Assembly: GCF_015354055.1 (NCBI RefSeq)
Contig: NZ_JACHTM010000001.1
Span: forward strand, 434,001 to 498,000
From: Thermaurantiacus tibetensis
GTDB lineage: Bacteria; Pseudomonadota; Alphaproteobacteria; Sphingomonadales; Sphingomonadaceae
Direction of reading: 5' to 3'
DNA: 64,000 nucleotides
Both the position numbers and the translations under genes were made by a program. The notes beneath the pieces were generated by a model. It made no database searches. It was given only the letters and a program-made list of their open reading frames with translations, and had not been told where the DNA came from. Of the stretch, positions 25,890 through 37,399 are shown one piece after another. How positions within the stretch are numbered: position 1 is the first letter of the stretch; the number at the start of each line of letters is the position of its first letter.

Positions 25890-26500
25890 GACGCGCCCCG
25901 GTCGGAAGACGGAAGGAGGGACTCGGCCCAGCGGGGATCGGCGCGGCGGATCTCGGTCGCGGACCGGGGATCGAGCGCCTGGGGCAGCACGTAGAGCGAA
26001 GGCAGCGTGCGGTCTCTCCATCCTGCCGGCGACCGCCGGCGGAAGCGCCGGAGCCAGCCCATCGCCGGCGCGAACTGGCTGCGCCCACCATAGCCCGGCC
26101 GGGCGACGACGACAATCGGGACCATCCGGGCGATGCCCCGCCAGTCGTGCCAGCGGTGGAACTGCAACAGGTTGTCCGCCCCCATGATCCAGAGGAACCG
26201 CGCCTTGGGATGGAGCGCCCGCAGCGCGGCAATGGTGTCGGCCGTGAGCTGCGTGCCGAGGCGCGCCTCGAGGTCGGTCACGCGGATGCGGGGGTGGCGC
26301 GCGACGGCCCGCGCCGAGGCAAGCCTTGCGGCAAGCGGCGCCATGCCGGCCACCGGCTTCAGCGGGTTCTGCGGCGAGACCAGCCACCAGACCTCGTCGA
26401 GGCCGAACCGCCGCATGACCTCGAGGCTCACGAGCCTGTGCCCGCCATGGGCGGGGTTGAAGGAGCCGCCGAAGAGGCCGATCGCCGCGCCCTTCCTCAA
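25886..26500 (-). CDS. nadD: Nicotinate-nucleotide adenylyltransferase NadD
   Basis: A 204-residue enzyme adenylating nicotinate mononucleotide in NAD synthesis. The nucleotidyltransferase motif [14 protein letters not shown] starts at about residue 8 and SATEIR (the ISSTxIR-like motif) lies near the C-terminus. The first ATG falls after the active-site motif, so the start must be the TTG at 26500, which overlaps the proA stop as TTGA. Gene order proB-proA-nadD-rsfS-rlmH is common in alphaproteobacteria. Confidence 0.95.
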   Translation of the reverse strand: MRKGAAIGLFGGSFNPAHGGHRLVSLEVMRRFGLDEVWWLVSPQNPLKPVAGMAPLAARLASARAVARHPRIRVTDLEARLGTQLTADTIAALRALHPKARFLWIMGADNLLQFHRWHDWRGIARMVPIVVVARPGYGGRSQFAPAMGWLRRFRRRSPAGWRDRTLPSLYVLPQALDPRSATEIRRADPRWAESLLPSSDRGAS

Positions 26501-27761
26501 CCGGGGCGCACCTGGCCTGACCCGCGCACCTTGTACTTGTAGGTGGTGAGCCCCTCGAGTGCGACGGGCCCGCGCGCATGGAGCCGGCCGGTCGAGATCC
26601 CGATCTCGGCGCCGAAGCCGAACTCGCCGCCGTCGGCGAACTGGGTGGAGGCGTTCCAGAGCACGATGGCCGAGTCGACCGCGTCGAGGAAGCGCTCGGC
26701 GGTGGCCGCGTCCTCGGTCACGATCGAGTCGGTGTGGGCCGAGCCGTGCGCGGCGATGTGGGCGATCGCGCCTTCGACGCCGTCGACCGTCGCCACCGAC
26801 AGGATGGCATCGAGATACTCGGTGTCCCAGTCTTGCGGAGTCGCCGGCACGAGCCGCGGGTCGAGCGCGAGGAGATCCTCGGTCACCCGGACCTCGCAGC
26901 CGGCATCCAGCAGGCGGGCAAGCATGGGGGCGCAAGCGCGGGCGATGGGCCGGTCGAGGAGGAGCGTTTCCATCGCCCCGCAGATGCCGGTGCGGCGCAT
27001 CTTGGCGTTGAACGCGATCTCCGAGGCCATGGCGAGGTCGGCCGCGCGGTCCACGTAGACGTGGCAGATGCCGTCGAGGTGGGCGAGCACGGGTACGCGG
27101 GCCTCCTGCTGCACCCGCGCCACGAGGCCCTTGCCGCCGCGCGGCACCACAAGATCGACGAGGCCTTCCGCCCGCAGGAGCGCGCCGACGAGCGCCCGGT
27201 CAGCCGAGGGGACGAGCTGGACGGCGTCGGCCGGAAGCCCCTCGCCCACGATGCCCTCGACAAGGGCGGCGTGGATTGCGGCCGCCGAGCGCATCGCCTC
27301 CGAGCCGGGCCGCAGGATGGCGGCGTTGCCCGCCATCAGGCAGAGCGCGCCGGCATCGGCCGTAACGTTGGGGCGGCTCTCGAAGATGATCCCGACGACG
27401 CCGATGGGTACGCGCACGCGGGAGATGCGCAGGCCATTGGGCCGGGTCCACTCGGCGATGGTTTCACCCACCGGGTCGGGGAGCGCGGCCACCGCCTCGA
27501 GGCCGGCGGCGATGCCCTCGAGCCTCCGGTCATCGAGGAGGAGCCGGTCGAGCATGGCCGACGACAGGCCCGCGGCCCGTCCGGCCGCCATGTCCTCGGC
27601 GTTGGCGGCAAGGATCGCAGGCGCCGCGCTGCGGACGGCGCGTGCCGCCGCGCGCAGGGCGGCCGCCTTGCGTTCGGTCGGCGTGGCGGCGAGCACGCGG
27701 GCAGCCGCGCGCGCCCGGGCGCCGAGCTCGGCCATCAGGGCATCGGGGGAGAGGGCCAGGT

Positions 27762-27765
<4 letters not shown>
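26497..27765 (-). CDS. proA: Glutamate-5-semialdehyde dehydrogenase
   Basis: A 422-residue gamma-glutamyl phosphate reductase, second enzyme of proline synthesis. The aldehyde-dehydrogenase-like catalytic Cys sits in [32 protein letters not shown] and [13 protein letters not shown] are family signatures. Length is standard. It overlaps both proB (ATGA) and nadD (TTGA), so the operon is tightly coupled. Confidence 0.96.
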
Positions 27766-30025
<2,260 letters not shown>

Positions 30026-30298
30026 CTACTCGGCGGGAGCCGCCTCGGCGACCACGACCGAGACATATTTCCGGCCGAGCTTGCCGTCGTGGAAGCGGAC
30101 CGCGCCGTCGGCGGTGGCGAAGAGCGTGTGATCGCGGCCGATGCCGACGTTGGCGCCGGGCCAGAACTTCGTGCCCCGCTGGCGGACGATGATGTTGCCG
30201 GCGACGACCGCCTCGCCGCCGAACTTCTTGACCCCGAGCCGCCGGCCGGCCGAGTCCCGGCCGTTGCGCGACGAGCCGCCTGCCTTCTTGTGTGCCAT
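30026..30298 (-). CDS. rpmA: 50S ribosomal protein L27
   Basis: The 90-residue L27, whose N-terminal tail reaches the peptidyl transferase centre. It starts [16 protein letters not shown], with no N-terminal extension of the kind cleaved in Firmicutes, and contains [20 protein letters not shown] and the conserved FHPGANVG-like segment as [10 protein letters not shown]. It follows rplU on the same strand across a 154-base spacer largely filled by a heptanucleotide array. Confidence 0.98.
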   Translation of the reverse strand: MAHKKAGGSSRNGRDSAGRRLGVKKFGGEAVVAGNIIVRQRGTKFWPGANVGIGRDHTLFATADGAVRFHDGKLGRKYVSVVVAEAAPAE

Positions 30299-30320
30299 GC
30301 CTTCCGCCTCTCCGTGCTGC

Positions 30321-30453
30321 CTGCCGCCCGCTGACCGTTGCCCGCCGCCTGCCGCCTGCCGCCTGCCGCCTGCCGCCTGCCGCCTGCCGCCTGTCGCCCG
30401 CCGCCTGCCGCCTGCCGCCCGCTGACCGTTGCCCGCCGCCTGCCGCCTGCCGT
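30321..30453 (-). repeat. 19-unit heptanucleotide tandem array
   Basis: The plus strand reads as 19 consecutive 7-base units of CTGCCGC or close variants (CCGCCGC, CCGTTGC, CCGCTGA, CTGTCGC, CTGCCGT) with no break in phase. On the transcribed minus strand the unit is GCGGCAG. A 41-base stretch (30321-30361) recurs perfectly at 30412-30452, 91 bases or 13 units away, showing a larger duplication of the array. It ends at the rplU stop codon and leaves 22 bases before the rpmA start. The repeated GG pairs could allow a two-layer G-quadruplex in the mRNA. Confidence 0.9.
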
Positions 30454-30746
30454 CAGCCGATCGAGACGATGCGGAGCACCGTCTGCAGCTGGCGGTGGCC
30501 GTTCTTGCGGCGATAGTTGTGGCGCCGCCGCTTCTTGAAGATGATGACCTTCTCGCCCTTGTTCTGGGCGACGATCTCGGCGGTCGCCTTCATGCCGTCG
30601 GCCGCCTTCAGGGCGCCATTTTCGGCCACGAGCAGCACGTCGAGCGAGACCGTGTCGCCCGCCTCGCCGGGGAGGCGCTCCACCGTGATCCGATCTTCGG
30701 GCGCCACCCGATACTGCTTGCCACCCGTGCGAACGACCGCGAACAT
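30453..30746 (-). CDS. rplU: 50S ribosomal protein L21
   Basis: The 97-residue L21, an early-assembly 50S protein. The N-terminus [14 protein letters not shown] and the basic C-terminal [16 protein letters not shown] are diagnostic. The ATG at 30746 has GAGG six bases upstream; the in-frame codon at 30773 would add nine residues not seen in the family. Its stop abuts the heptanucleotide array. It is transcribed before rpmA. Confidence 0.97.
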   Translation of the reverse strand: MFAVVRTGGKQYRVAPEDRITVERLPGEAGDTVSLDVLLVAENGALKAADGMKATAEIVAQNKGEKVIIFKKRRRHNYRRKNGHRQLQTVLRIVSIG

Positions 30747-30804
30747 CCTCGACCTCGGCACAACGGGAGCCACCGCGTGCGGCAGGCACCCGAATGAAGG
30801 AAGC

Positions 30805-30826
30805 GCGCGAGAGCCACCCCTCGCGC
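30805..30826 (-). promoter_or_regulatory. Stem-loop in rplU leader
   Basis: A perfect 7-bp stem (30826-30820 with 30811-30805, GCGCGAG/CTCGCGC) with an 8-base loop lies in the presumed rplU 5' leader, 59 bases before the start codon. No T-run follows, so it is not a terminator. It might be a site for ribosomal-protein feedback, but nothing beyond the hairpin supports this. Confidence 0.35.
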
Positions 30827-30836
30827 GGGAGCGGGG

Positions 30837-30866
30837 GCGTTACGCGAGAAGTCGCGCGCTTGTCAA
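30837..30866 (-). promoter_or_regulatory. Candidate promoter for rplU-rpmA
   Basis: A perfect TTGACA on the minus strand (30866-30861) is followed after 18 bases by TAACGC (30842-30837). The -10 is weak. The site sits 91 bases upstream of the rplU start in the 178-base divergent gap, where a ribosomal-protein promoter is expected. Confidence 0.4.
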
Positions 30867-30924
30867 CCGCGCCCGGCCCCGGCAAGTCTGGCGCAGCAGG
30901 GCTCGGGGAAAGGAAGGGAAGGGG

Positions 30925-32211
30925 TTGCACAGGCGTCTCATCATGCTGGCTCTCGCAGGGCTCGTCGGCGCGGCCGTGCCCGCCGCGGCTGCGGAGGTCA
31001 CCGCCATCCGCACCACGCGGCTTTTGGCCGACCCGCGCACCGGTACGCCGGTTCCAGGTACCGTCATCGTCGAGGGGGAGCGGATTGCGGCGGTCCTTTC
31101 GGCCGATGCGCCGCTGCCGGCCGGCGCGCGGGTGGTCGATCTCGGCAGCGCGACGGTGGTGCCGGGCCTCATCGATTCCCATGTCCACATCACCGGGGAT
31201 CCGGGGCGCGGGCCGCTCTATGCCGTGACGGTGCCGCCCGAGCGGCACGTGGCGATCGGCGCCCGCAATGCCCTGCGCACGGTGCGCGCCGGCTTCACCA
31301 CGGTGCGCGACCTCGGCTCGGCGCGGCTCACCGCCATGGCGCTCCGCGATGCCATCCGCGACGGCGACGTGCCCGGGCCCAGGATCCTCGCCTCGGGCCC
31401 GGCCATCTCGATCATCGGCGGGCACGGCGACGTCTCCGGCTTCCGGCCCGAGGTGGTGGAAGCCCTCTCCCAGGGCAACACCTGCACTGGCCCCGAGGAA
31501 TGCGCGCGGCGCGTGCGCGAGGCCGCGCAGCGCGGTGTCGACGTCATCAAGATCACGGCGACGGGCGGCGTGCTCTCGCAGCAGGCGCGCGGACTCGAGA
31601 AGCATTTCTCCGATGCCGAGATGAAGGCGATCGTCGAGACGGCTGCGAGCCTCGGCCTCAGGGTCGCCGCCCATGCCCACGGCGATTCCGGGATTGCGGG
31701 TGCCGCCGCGGCGGGCGTCACCTCGATCGAGCACGGCACCTTCATGAGCCCCGAGAGCATGCGGCTGCTCCGCGCGCGGGGCATCTGGTTCGTGCCCACG
31801 CTCATGGCAACCCAGGGCCTTGTCGACCGGGTGGGCAAGTCGGTCTACACCCCGGTCGTCGAGGTAAAGGCGCGGCAGGCCATCGAAGCCTGGGGCAAGG
31901 CGCTCGCCGAGGCGGTCAAGGCCGGGGTGCCGATTGCGTTCGGCACGGATGCGGGCGTGTTCGAGCACGGGCGCAACGGCGAGGAGTTCGCGCTCATGGT
32001 GGAGAAGGGGGGCATGAGCCCGCGCGCGGCCCTCGTCTCGGCCACCGTGGGCGCGGCGACGATGCTCGGGCTGGAGCGCGAGATCGGCACGCTCGCGCCC
32101 GGCAAGTTCGCCGACCTGGTGGCCGTCGATGGCGACCCGCTCGCAGACCCCCGCGCGCTCACGCGCGTGCGATTCGTGATGGCCGCCGGCCGCACCATCC
32201 CGCTCGAGTGA
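30925..32211 (+). CDS. Exported amidohydrolase (prolidase-like)
   Basis: A 428-residue metal-dependent hydrolase of the amidohydrolase superfamily, of the group that includes Xaa-Pro/aryl dipeptidases and imidazolonepropionase-like enzymes. Metal-site motifs appear in order: DSHVHI, the carboxylated-Lys candidate in [19 protein letters not shown] and FGTDAG. The TTG at 30925 sits a few bases after AAGGAAGGGAAGG and supplies His-Arg-Arg for a signal peptide cut near Ala23. The ATG at 30943 lacks both a ribosome site and the positive n-region. It is therefore periplasmic or secreted; the substrate is unknown. Confidence 0.88.
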   Translation: MHRRLIMLALAGLVGAAVPAAAAEVTAIRTTRLLADPRTGTPVPGTVIVEGERIAAVLSADAPLPAGARVVDLGSATVVPGLIDSHVHITGDPGRGPLYAVTVPPERHVAIGARNALRTVRAGFTTVRDLGSARLTAMALRDAIRDGDVPGPRILASGPAISIIGGHGDVSGFRPEVVEALSQGNTCTGPEECARRVREAAQRGVDVIKITATGGVLSQQARGLEKHFSDAEMKAIVETAASLGLRVAAHAHGDSGIAGAAAAGVTSIEHGTFMSPESMRLLRARGIWFVPTLMATQGLVDRVGKSVYTPVVEVKARQAIEAWGKALAEAVKAGVPIAFGTDAGVFEHGRNGEEFALMVEKGGMSPRAALVSATVGAATMLGLEREIGTLAPGKFADLVAVDGDPLADPRALTRVRFVMAAGRTIPLE

Positions 32212-32284
32212 GCAGCCGCCGGCGCAGGGTGCCTGCACCGCGCAGGCGGGCCAGCCCTCGGCGGGCGTGGGTCGCCCCGGGCCG

Positions 32285-33049
32285 TCACCCGGCAGCGATC
32301 TGCCCGAGCGGCGAGAGTCGCCGCGCAAGGGTGGCGGCACGGGCGACGTCCTGCGCGCGGAGCGCGGCCAGCACCTGCCGGCCGTTCGCCTGCACCAGCC
32401 GCTCGTAGGCATCCGCCGGGCGGTTGCGGTCGGCCCGGGCCAGCAGCGCCTCGGCCTTCTGGGCGTTCGCCCGCGGGTCGAGCGCAAGCAGGGTGAAGGC
32501 GTAGAAGACCGGGTAGAGCACCGAGGCGCCGTCGAGCGCAAGCGCGCGCTCGAAGTGGCGGAGGCTCTCCTCCTTGCGCGCGCCGACGGCGGTGCGGGCG
32601 ACGAGCGGGCCGACGGTCGCCACCGTCTCGCCGTGCCAGCCGCCAAGCACGGCATGGGCGAGCGCATTGTCGGGCTCCCTCGCGAGCACCGTCTCGACGT
32701 CGCGGCGCGAGGCCCGGGCATTGCCGGCCGAGCCCTTCAGCTTGCCGAGATAGCCGGTCACGATGGCGCGCTCGAGGAGCGCGCGGCTGCTTCCCGGCGC
32801 GAGGCGGACGGCGGCATCCGCATCGGCCACGGCTGCCTCGAGGAGGCGCCGCGCCTCGGCCCGGTCGCGCGTCTCGTAGGTGGCGATGACCGAGGCGGCG
32901 CGGGCGGCGGCGATGCGGTCCTCGGCTGTCGCTCCTGCCCGGCCGAGCGCGACCGCGTCCGGGAAGCGGCCGGCGGCGAAGGCGTCGGCAGCTGGCGTCG
33001 CGAGCACCGGGCCGCCGACGAGCAGCGCGAGTGCAAGCGTGCGGATCAT
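32285..33049 (-). CDS. Exported TPR-like protein
   Basis: A 254-residue protein with a signal peptide (about 1-18, cut after VLA or nearby) and helical repeats: alternating Ala/Leu-rich helices such as AEARRLLEAAVADADAAVRL and ESLRHFERALALD have TPR spacing. I do not recognise a specific family; it is likely a periplasmic scaffold or adaptor. The ATG overlaps the lysK stop (ATGA), so it is co-translated with lysyl-tRNA synthetase although no functional link is known. It converges on the amidohydrolase gene. Confidence 0.7.
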   Translation of the reverse strand: MIRTLALALLVGGPVLATPAADAFAAGRFPDAVALGRAGATAEDRIAAARAASVIATYETRDRAEARRLLEAAVADADAAVRLAPGSSRALLERAIVTGYLGKLKGSAGNARASRRDVETVLAREPDNALAHAVLGGWHGETVATVGPLVARTAVGARKEESLRHFERALALDGASVLYPVFYAFTLLALDPRANAQKAEALLARADRNRPADAYERLVQANGRQVLAALRAQDVARAATLARRLSPLGQIAAG

Positions 33050-34656
33050 GCCGCCGGTTCCGGCAGCGCCTCGGCAATCAGGCGGCGGATGTTGGCCGTG
33101 CCGAAGAGGGCGATGAAGGTGCCCATGCGCGGGCCCTCGGAGCGGCCGAGCAGCACCTCGTAAAGCGCCTGGAACCAGGCGCGGAGCGGCTGGAAGCCGT
33201 GGCGCTTGCCGATCTCGTAGATCTCGTTCTGGATGGCCTCGGCGGGTGCCTCGGGGTTCGCCTCGAGCCAGCGGTCGAGCTCGGCGAGCGCCTCTGCCTC
33301 GCGCCGGTCAGGCGCGCGCCGGCGGAGCGTGGGGGCCACGTGGTCGCGATGGAAGGCGAGCGCATGCTCGATCATCGCGGCGAGCTTCGGGTCCCCCACC
33401 GGGTCGCATTCCGGCGCGTAGCGCTGGAGATACTCGCCGATGAGGTGGGGGTTGGCCTGGCCGGCAACGGAGACGAGGTTGAGGAGCAGCGAGAAGCTGA
33501 CCGGCGGCAGCGGCGGCGGCGGGCCGTGGTGCACGTGGAACACCGGGTTGCCGAGCCGCTCCTTCGCCGGCTGGGTGGCCCAGACGCTCGCGAACTGGAA
33601 ATAGTCATCCATGGCCCGGGGGATGACGCCCGCGTGCAGCTTCTTCGCCGCGCGCGGCTGCTGGTACATGTAGAGCGCCAGGCTTTCCGGCGGCGCATAG
33701 GCCAGCCACTCCTCGATGGTGAGGCCATTGCCTTTGGTCTTGGAGATCTTGGCGCCATGCTCGTCGAGGAACAGTTCGTAGGTGAAGCCCTCGGGCGGCC
33801 GGCCGCCGAGGATGCGGGCAATTCGCGACGAGAGGGTGACGGAGTCGATGAGGTCCTTCCCCGCCATCTCGTAGTCGACACCGAGCGCCACCCACCGCAT
33901 CGCCCAGTCCACCTTCCACTGGCACTTGACGTTGCCGCCGGTGACCGGGCGGGTGACGCGCTCGCCCGTCTCGGGGTCGGCCCAGGTGACGGTGCCGGCT
34001 TCCGGGTCGCGGTCGAGGAGGGGCACCTGCAGCACGCGGCCCGTGCGCGGGCAGAGCGGCAGGAAGGGCGCGTAGGTGGCCCGCCGTTCCGGCCCAAGGG
34101 TGGGCAGCACCACCTCGCGCACCTCGTCGTAGGCCGCGAGGATCCTGAGGAGCACGGCATCGAACCGGCCGGAGCGGTAGCAGTCGGTCGCCGAGAGGAA
34201 CTGGTAGTCGAAGCCGAACCGGTCGAGGAAGGCCCGGAGCCGTGCGTTGTTGTGGGCGCCGAAGCTCGCGTGCGTTCCGAACGGGTCTGGCACGTCGGTC
34301 AGCGGCCGGTCGAGGTGCGCGGCGAGCAGCTCCTGGTTGGGCAGGCCGGGCGGCACCTTGCGCATGCCGTCCATGTCGTCGGAGAAGGCGATGAGCCGGG
34401 TCGGCACGCCGGGGCAGAGGAGCTCGAAGGCGCGGCGGACCATGGTGGTGCGCACCACCTCGCCGAAGGTGCCGATGTGCGGCAGGCCGGAGGGGCCGTA
34501 GCCCGTCTCGAAGACCACCCCCTCGGCGGGGAACCCTTCCGGGTAGCGGGCGACGAGCTTGCGCGCTTCCTCGAACGGCCAGGCCTTGTTGGTTGGCGCC
34601 TCGGCCCGCAGCGCGGCTAGCTCTTCCTCGCGCAATGCGGCAAGCCCGGTCTCCAT
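33046..34656 (-). CDS. lysK: Lysyl-tRNA synthetase, class I
   Basis: A 536-residue class I lysyl-tRNA synthetase, the archaeal-type enzyme also found in many alphaproteobacteria in place of the class II LysS. The HIGH motif reads PHIGTF (59-64) and the KMSKS-type loop is AKISKTKGN near residue 300. The C-terminal helical domain holds the anticodon-recognition region. The ATG has AAGGGAG about five bases upstream. Its start codon shares CATG (34654-34657) with the divergent helicase gene. Confidence 0.96.
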   Translation of the reverse strand: METGLAALREEELAALRAEAPTNKAWPFEEARKLVARYPEGFPAEGVVFETGYGPSGLPHIGTFGEVVRTTMVRRAFELLCPGVPTRLIAFSDDMDGMRKVPPGLPNQELLAAHLDRPLTDVPDPFGTHASFGAHNNARLRAFLDRFGFDYQFLSATDCYRSGRFDAVLLRILAAYDEVREVVLPTLGPERRATYAPFLPLCPRTGRVLQVPLLDRDPEAGTVTWADPETGERVTRPVTGGNVKCQWKVDWAMRWVALGVDYEMAGKDLIDSVTLSSRIARILGGRPPEGFTYELFLDEHGAKISKTKGNGLTIEEWLAYAPPESLALYMYQQPRAAKKLHAGVIPRAMDDYFQFASVWATQPAKERLGNPVFHVHHGPPPPLPPVSFSLLLNLVSVAGQANPHLIGEYLQRYAPECDPVGDPKLAAMIEHALAFHRDHVAPTLRRRAPDRREAEALAELDRWLEANPEAPAEAIQNEIYEIGKRHGFQPLRAWFQALYEVLLGRSEGPRMGTFIALFGTANIRRLIAEALPEPAA

Positions 34657-37393
34657 GGCGGCTCCCTTGCCATATCCGGCGTGCGTCGCAAGCCACGGCG
34701 CGGCGTGGCTCGCCGCGCCCGGCGGCGAGGCCGAGGCGGTCGACCCGCGCGCGGCGGCCCGCCGCCTCGCCGACACGCCGCACCTCCTCGTCAACGCGCC
34801 GCTGGTTGCGAGCCGCCTCGGCCTGCCCGAATGCCCGGGCCTCGACCTTCTCGAGCTCTTCGCCTTCGTCCACCCGGCGCGCTTCGTCGTGCCGAGCGCG
34901 GCGGGCCTTTCGGCCTTCCTCGGCCTGCCGCTGCCGGACACGCTTGCCGCCGAGGCCCGCCTCCTCGGCGCGCTTGCCGCCCGGCTGCTTGCCACCCTTG
35001 GCGACCCGCTCTGGCCCGCGCGGGCCGGGGCCTTCGAGTCGGCCCTGCGGCTCGAGCGGCGGGGGTGGGGCTGGGCGGCGGAGGTCCGCTCCCGGCTTGC
35101 TGCGCCTGCCCGCCCCGAGCCGTCGCTCTTCGCGGCGCTTCCCCGCTTCGAGGAGGCACCGCCCAGGCCCGAGCCGGCCGTCGTCCGGCTCGCCGAGGAG
35201 GAAGTCGAGGCCCGGCTCGCGGCCCTGCGCGGAAGCCGGCGCGAGCCGCGCCCCCTCCAGCGCGCCTACGCCCGCGCGCTCCTCCACGCCTTCCAGCCGC
35301 GCGAGACCCGGGACGGCCCCAACCTGGTTGTCGCCGAGGCCGGGACGGGCATTGGCAAGACGCTCGGCTACCTCGCGCCGGCTGCGCTCCACGCCGAGCG
35401 TACGGGCGGTGCGGTCTGGCTCTCCACCTACACCCGCGCGCTCCAGCGCCAGCTCCGGGCAGAGACGCGGGCAAGCCTTCCGCCGCACCTCGGGGGGCGG
35501 CCCATCGTGGTGCGCAAGGGGCGCGAGAACTATCTCTGCCTCCTCAACCTCGAGGATGCGCTGCAGGCGGGCTTCTCGGGCCGCTCGGGGATCCTGGCCG
35601 AGCTGGTCGCCCGCTGGGCGCGCTACACCGCCGATGGCGACATGGCGGGCGGCGACCTGCCGGGCTGGCTTCCCGCACTGTTCCGCGCGCGCGCCGGCCT
35701 TGCCGGCCTTTCCGACCGGCGCGGCGAGTGCATCCGCGCGGCCTGCCCCCACTACCGCGCCTGCTTCATCGAGCGGGGCGTGCGCGCGGCAGGCGAAGCA
35801 TCGCTCGTGATTGCGAACCACGCGCTCACCATGGCGGTGGTGGCCCGAGGCGGCGGAGAGGTGCCGCAGCGGCTCCTCTTCGACGAGGGGCACCATCTCG
35901 CCGACGCGGCCGACAGCGCCTTTGCCCTCGCGCTCACTGGCGCCGAGGCGATCGAGCTTCGCCGCTGGCTCCTCGGACCCGAGGGCAGCGGGCGGCGCGT
36001 CGGCCGCCGGCGGGGGCTCGCCGCCCGGCTCCTCGACCTCTCCGCCCATGACGAAGGCGGCGCTGCCGCCCTCGATGCCGTGCTCGAGGCAGCGCGCCTG
36101 CTGCCCGCGGACCAGTGGCTCGACCAGATCGGCGCGGGCGAACCCGAGGGGCCAGTCGAGGCCTTCCTCGCGGCCGTGCGCACGCAGGTGCTGACTTGCG
36201 CTGCGGAGCGCGACGAGGGCCACAGCCTCGAGACCGCCGTGGCCGATCTGCTGCCCGGCCTCGTCGAGGCGGCAGAGGCCGCCCGCCGGGCGCTCGCCAG
36301 GCTGCGGCAGGCCATGGGTGTGCTGGGCGTGCGCCTTGCGCAGGTCGCCCAGGCCCGGCCGGACTGGCTCGATGCGCCCGGCCTCGCGCGCCTCGAGGCG
36401 GCAGCCGCCGGGCTTGCCGAGCGGGCGGAGCGCCTTGGCGCCTGGGAGGCGATGCTCGCCCGGATCGGCGGCGCGGCCGACCCCCGCTTCGTGGACTGGT
36501 TCGCGCTCGTCCGCGTGCAGGGAGACGAGCGCGATGCCGGCATGTTCCGCCACTGGCTCGACCCGCTCGTCCCGCTGGCAGGCGCCGTCCTCTCCCGCGC
36601 GCACGGCGTTGCCGTCACCTCGGCCACGCTCGCCGGGCCTGAGGAGCCGGAGGAGCGGCTGGGGGACGCCGTCGGCGCGGCCCACCTGGCAACCGCTCCG
36701 CGCCTGTTCCGCGCGCCGAGCCCGTTCGACTATGCCGCGAACGCTCGGGTGTTCATCGCAACCGACGTGACTCCGAAGGACCCGGCCATGCTGGCGCTCG
36801 CCTTTGCGCGCCTCATCCGGGCGGCCGACGGCGGGGCGCTCGGCCTCTTCACCGCCATCGCGCGGCTGCGCTCGGTCCACGCCCGGATTGCCGCGGAGCT
36901 GGCCGCCCACGGCCTGCCGCTCTACGCCCAGCATGTGGACCCCATGGACCCGGGCACGCTCGTCGAGCTCTTCCGTGCCGACCGGCGCGCTTCGCTGTTC
37001 GGCACCGATGCGCTGCGCGACGGAGTCGACGTGCCGGGCGAGTCGCTGCGCCTCATCGTGTTCGAGGGCGTGCCCTGGTCGCGCCCGACGATCCTCGAGA
37101 CGGCGCGGCGCGCGGCCTTCGGCGGCCAGGCGCACGAGGACCGGCAGGTGCGAAGGCGACTCGCCCAGGCCTTCGGCCGGCTCATCCGGCGCGCGGATGA
37201 CCGGGGCGTGTTCGTCCTCCTCGGCCCGCAGGTGCCGAGCCGGCTTCTGTCGGCCTTCCCGCCCGACGTTCCGATCCGCCGCCTGCCGCTCGCAGACGTC
37301 GTGGCCGAGACTCGAGCCTTCCTCGGCAGCGCTTGCCAGTCTGAAGGCGTCTTCCTAGGACGCGCCGGCGCCGGGGCTGGCGCGGAGGAGTGA
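34655..37393 (+). CDS. DinG/XPD-like ATP-dependent DNA helicase
   Basis: A 912-residue superfamily 2 helicase. Walker A AEAGTGIGKT lies near 228-237 and the DEAH-type box DEGHH at 410-414. Four cysteines (295, 359, 364, 370) between them match the 4Fe-4S cluster of DinG/XPD enzymes. Motif VI-like QAFGRLIRR is near the C-terminus. An N-terminal domain of about 190 residues precedes the helicase core, as in a group of alphaproteobacterial homologues. The role is probably DNA repair or R-loop/fork processing. No strong ribosome site precedes the ATG; longer in-frame starts would overlap lysK more deeply. Confidence 0.88.
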   Translation: MAAPLPYPACVASHGAAWLAAPGGEAEAVDPRAAARRLADTPHLLVNAPLVASRLGLPECPGLDLLELFAFVHPARFVVPSAAGLSAFLGLPLPDTLAAEARLLGALAARLLATLGDPLWPARAGAFESALRLERRGWGWAAEVRSRLAAPARPEPSLFAALPRFEEAPPRPEPAVVRLAEEEVEARLAALRGSRREPRPLQRAYARALLHAFQPRETRDGPNLVVAEAGTGIGKTLGYLAPAALHAERTGGAVWLSTYTRALQRQLRAETRASLPPHLGGRPIVVRKGRENYLCLLNLEDALQAGFSGRSGILAELVARWARYTADGDMAGGDLPGWLPALFRARAGLAGLSDRRGECIRAACPHYRACFIERGVRAAGEASLVIANHALTMAVVARGGGEVPQRLLFDEGHHLADAADSAFALALTGAEAIELRRWLLGPEGSGRRVGRRRGLAARLLDLSAHDEGGAAALDAVLEAARLLPADQWLDQIGAGEPEGPVEAFLAAVRTQVLTCAAERDEGHSLETAVADLLPGLVEAAEAARRALARLRQAMGVLGVRLAQVAQARPDWLDAPGLARLEAAAAGLAERAERLGAWEAMLARIGGAADPRFVDWFALVRVQGDERDAGMFRHWLDPLVPLAGAVLSRAHGVAVTSATLAGPEEPEERLGDAVGAAHLATAPRLFRAPSPFDYAANARVFIATDVTPKDPAMLALAFARLIRAADGGALGLFTAIARLRSVHARIAAELAAHGLPLYAQHVDPMDPGTLVELFRADRRASLFGTDALRDGVDVPGESLRLIVFEGVPWSRPTILETARRAAFGGQAHEDRQVRRRLAQAFGRLIRRADDRGVFVLLGPQVPSRLLSAFPPDVPIRRLPLADVVAETRAFLGSACQSEGVFLGRAGAGAGAEE

Positions 37394-37399
37394 CGGGGC

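Noticed and set aside
30321-30453. Possible CRISPR array
   Set aside because: The repeat unit is only 7 bases, without spacers and with no cas genes nearby; it is a simple tandem array.
34559-34654. Longer N-terminus for the helicase
   Set aside because: The in-frame extension would overlap lysK by about 100 bases with Ser/Ala-rich sequence unlike the family.
33605-37135. A 1176-codon minus-strand frame over the helicase gene
   Set aside because: It is antisense to the DinG-like helicase and shows no family motif; the plus-strand frame has Walker, DEAH and cysteine motifs.
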